Of a stretch of 8,687 nucleotides of DNA, positions 7,268-8,687 are shown piece after piece. The stretch's first letter is position 1. Each line of letters begins with the position of its first letter. The DNA is from an uncultured cyanobacterium (GTDB lineage Bacteria > Cyanobacteriota > Cyanobacteriia > PCC-6307 > Cyanobiaceae), in contig CAIKWV010000100.1 of assembly GCA_903831165.1 (NCBI GenBank), positions 1-8,687 of the forward strand. The letters are read 5' to 3'. A program made the position numbers and the translations under genes. The notes under the pieces are model-generated. The model was not told the origin of the DNA, searched no databases, and was given only the letters and a program-made list of their open reading frames with translations.

Positions 7268-7723
7268 TCAGGCCGCTTTGATCCAAGTGATCAGCGCCGG
7301 ATAATCGAGGATGAAGCGGATTGCCAGCGAGACCAGCATGACCGCCAGACTGGCAAAGGCAAGCCTGAGTTTCTGGCTGGAAAGATTCAGCAGGGCAAGA
7401 TCCTCACCCTGAGTGCTGACAATCTTGCGGAAGCTCCTGGCGGCCTGGTTGAGCTGATAGGCCGCGAAGAAAGAGGCCAAGGTCACAAACGCATCATCAA
7501 GCGTCCGCACCATCAGGGCAACTTTGCCGCTGGCGATCACATTGAAGAGAAAGGATGCATTAGCAATCGCATAAACGACAAGAGCCAAGGCCGAAATGAC
7601 GCAATACTTGGCCAGCGAACTGAAATGCTTGTTTTCAACACGGCCAAACTCGAATTGAGCTTCAGTCACCAGATCCTGTAAATGAGTGCGCTTGAATCTT
7701 AGCCCTCTGGCGCTAATAAGCAC
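7268..7723 (-). CDS. Small membrane protein, uncharacterised
   Basis: The ORF has 151 codons from GTG 7723, but that start has no ribosome-binding site and lies within a hairpin. GTG 7669 (133 residues) is preceded by AGGA and may be the real start. Hydrophobic segments are at about 38-60 and 119-140, with a weaker one near 76-92. Between the last two is a polar loop with SFRKIVSTQGEDLALL, a pattern I associate only loosely with small uncharacterised cyanobacterial membrane proteins. No catalytic motif is visible. The base composition is noticeably less GC-rich than in the neighbours, especially in the 5' half, which fits later acquisition or weaker selection. It is 33 bases upstream of the prolyl hydroxylase-like gene on the same strand, so the two are probably co-transcribed. 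A role as membrane partner or anchor for the hydroxylase is possible but not shown. Confidence 0.7.
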   Translation of the reverse strand: MLISARGLRFKRTHLQDLVTEAQFEFGRVENKHFSSLAKYCVISALALVVYAIANASFLFNVIASGKVALMVRTLDDAFVTLASFFAAYQLNQAARSFRKIVSTQGEDLALLNLSSQKLRLAFASLAVMLVSLAIRFILDYPALITWIKAA

Positions 7724-7760
7724 TAATACTGGTTTTATTTAACACTTGAAACGATGCCCA
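7685..7760 (-). promoter_or_regulatory. AT-rich promoter/leader candidate for the membrane protein-hydroxylase pair
   Basis: Read on the minus strand, TTTCAA and TATTAG are separated by 17 bases in an AT-rich patch that stands out from its surroundings. They match the -35/-10 consensus in 3 and 4 of 6 positions. Immediately downstream, TTAGC...GCTAA (arms at 7699-7703 and 7712-7716) and AGTGC...GCACT (arms at 7685-7689 and 7720-7724) nest into an imperfect hairpin that covers the GTG at 7723. If this promoter is real, translation would have to start at GTG 7669. Confidence 0.3.
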
Positions 7761-8017
7761 TCCACCTATTGCTGTTAGCGAATCGGGACAGCCTGCGCTG
7801 CTGGAGTTCCCCCAGGTGCCGATCAACCTTGCTGCTCAGCTCACCAAAGCGGCGCCGGCTCCCCAGGGAGCCGCTGCAAAACCAGGCCGCGTTGTTCGGG
7901 AGGGGAACAGGCAAGCGGGACAACCTGGAAACTCGCCCAAAAACATCAGCCGTCCAACCAGGGACGTCCGTCGCAAGGGCCCATGGATCCGTGTCCTTGG
8001 CTTGGCCTGAGCGTCCC
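7724..8017. other. Intergenic stretch between gatB and the membrane-protein gene
   Basis: This 294-base stretch holds the GC hairpin at 7856-7873, the AT-rich patch near 7724-7760 and an 8-base palindrome GGACGTCC at 7962-7969. The palindrome's core recurs in the palindrome at 752-768. Short ORFs are open on both strands (62 codons minus at 7735-7923, 64 codons plus at 7816-8010), but neither has a convincing start signal or a recognisable product. Confidence 0.45.
7856..7873 (-). terminator. Strong GC hairpin downstream of gatB
   Basis: CGGCTCCC-CA-GGGAGCCG has perfect 8-base arms; as RNA it forms a 7-bp stem with a 4-base loop. AGCGGC (7848-7853) and GCCGCT (7870-7875) offer an alternative outer pairing. 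It is about 145 bases beyond the gatB stop and upstream of the membrane-protein gene, so it could separate the two transcripts. Only a short TTT follows on the minus strand, which is weak for intrinsic termination. Confidence 0.35.
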
Positions 8018-8687
8018 TTAACCGTTGAGCTGCTGAATCAGGATCTGATTGGCCAGCTTGGGGTCGGCGCGGCCGCCGGTGCGCTTCATCAGCTGCCCGA
8101 CGAAGAAGCCCTGCAGCTTGTTCTTGCCGCCCCGGAAGGCCGCCACTTCCTCGGGGTGGGCCGCCAGCAGCTCCTCGACGATCGCCGTGATCGCCGCCGG
8201 ATCACTGATCATGCCCAGCCCCTTGGCGTCGACGATGGCGCGGGCCGAACCGCCCTGCTGCAACAGCTCCGGCAGAATCTCCTTGGCGATCTTGCCACTG
8301 ATGGTGCCGTCCTCGATCAGGCCCACCAGCTCGGCCAGCTGGGCCGGCCGCAAGGGCAGCTCGCCGTAGGCCAGGCGGTTGGCATTGACATGGGCGGCGA
8401 TGTCGCCGGTGATCCAGTTGGCCACGGCCTTGGCATCCCCGCCAGCGGCCACGGCGGCCTCGAAATACTCGGCCATCGGGCGCTCGTCGGTGAGCACGCG
8501 GGCGTCATAGATGGAGAGGCCGAACTGCTCGACGTAGCGATGGCGCTTGGCCGCCGGCAACTCCGGCAACTGCGCCCGCCAGGCCTCGCGCTGGGACTCG
8601 CTCACCTCGATCGGCCCCAGATCGGGATCGGGGAAGTAGCGGTAGTCGCTGGCGCCTTCCTTGGAGCGCATGCTCTTGGTGAGCTGC
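8018..8687 (-). CDS. gatB: Asp/Glu-tRNA amidotransferase subunit B, C-terminal part; 5' end outside window
   Basis: GatB is the subunit of the GatCAB complex that binds the mischarged tRNA and carries the kinase site. The complex converts Glu-tRNA(Gln), and in many bacteria Asp-tRNA(Asn), to the correct amide form. The 223 residues visible start inside the highly conserved TKSMRSKEGASDYRYFPDPD; the Met at 8671 is internal, because the frame continues to the window edge as QLTKS. The linker and the tail (GatB/Yqey-type helical tRNA-binding domain) follow, with NWITGDIAAHVN, GTISGKIAKEIL and the C-terminal GQLMKRTGGRADPKLANQIL all as expected. The stop is TAA at 8018-8020. Nothing is odd in the visible part. 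It faces coaE across the accessory genes. Confidence 0.96.
   Translation of the reverse strand, partial: QLTKSMRSKEGASDYRYFPDPDLGPIEVSESQREAWRAQLPELPAAKRHRYVEQFGLSIYDARVLTDERPMAEYFEAAVAAGGDAKAVANWITGDIAAHVNANRLAYGELPLRPAQLAELVGLIEDGTISGKIAKEILPELLQQGGSARAIVDAKGLGMISDPAAITAIVEELLAAHPEEVAAFRGGKNKLQGFFVGQLMKRTGGRADPKLANQILIQQLNG

Noticed and set aside
6899..7681. Open frame of 260 codons on the plus strand across the hydroxylase and membrane-protein genes
   Set aside because: It is antisense to the hydroxylase N-terminus and the membrane protein, is very polar and has no recognisable motif; a compositional shadow.
7735..7923. 62-codon minus-strand ORF upstream of the membrane-protein gene
   Set aside because: It runs through the GC hairpin, has no recognisable product, and its start has no clear ribosome-binding site. 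A gene remnant cannot be excluded.

Overview
The window reads as a GC-rich bacterial chromosome segment, most likely from a cyanobacterium of the Synechococcus/Cyanobium type. This is an inference from three things: the protein styles, the presence of coaE and gatB in one neighbourhood (which I recall as neighbours in picocyanobacteria), and the fused polyferredoxin/cyclic-nucleotide-binding protein. No rRNA, tRNA, CRISPR array, transposase or integrase was seen.

Layout. Positions 1-513 (+) hold the 3' part of a double TFIIB-type zinc-ribbon protein, followed at once by a possible 35-codon ORF. A short gap with two perfect inverted repeats separates it from a convergent 914-residue minus-strand protein (799-3543), which joins a NapH/CcoG-like membrane iron-sulfur module to a C-terminal cyclic-nucleotide-binding domain. 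A 342-base divergent spacer leads to coaE (3886-4524, +). Some 42 bases later comes a 553-residue fusion (4567-6228, +) of a GT60-like 'GlcNAc' glycosyltransferase and a class I SAM methyltransferase. Converging on it from the minus strand are a prolyl 4-hydroxylase-like 2-oxoglutarate/Fe(II) oxygenase (6377-7234) and, 33 bases upstream of that, a small membrane protein (7268-7723). The window ends inside the C-terminal part of gatB (8018-8687, -).

How the genes may work together. coaE and gatB are housekeeping (last step of CoA synthesis; Gln/Asn-tRNA amidotransferase). The roughly 3.5 kb between them is accessory and is the most interesting part. Its glycosyltransferase belongs by motif to the family of the Dictyostelium/Toxoplasma Skp1 enzyme, which puts GlcNAc on hydroxyproline. 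The neighbouring oxygenase has the complete catalytic set of a prolyl 4-hydroxylase, the enzyme that makes hydroxyproline. A fused methyltransferase could cap or modify the product. The set is therefore a candidate prokaryotic hydroxyproline-glycosylation cassette; the acceptor is unknown and the functional link is inference. The second unusual gene is the redox/cNMP fusion, which looks like a membrane electron-transfer protein gated by, or sensing, a nucleotide.
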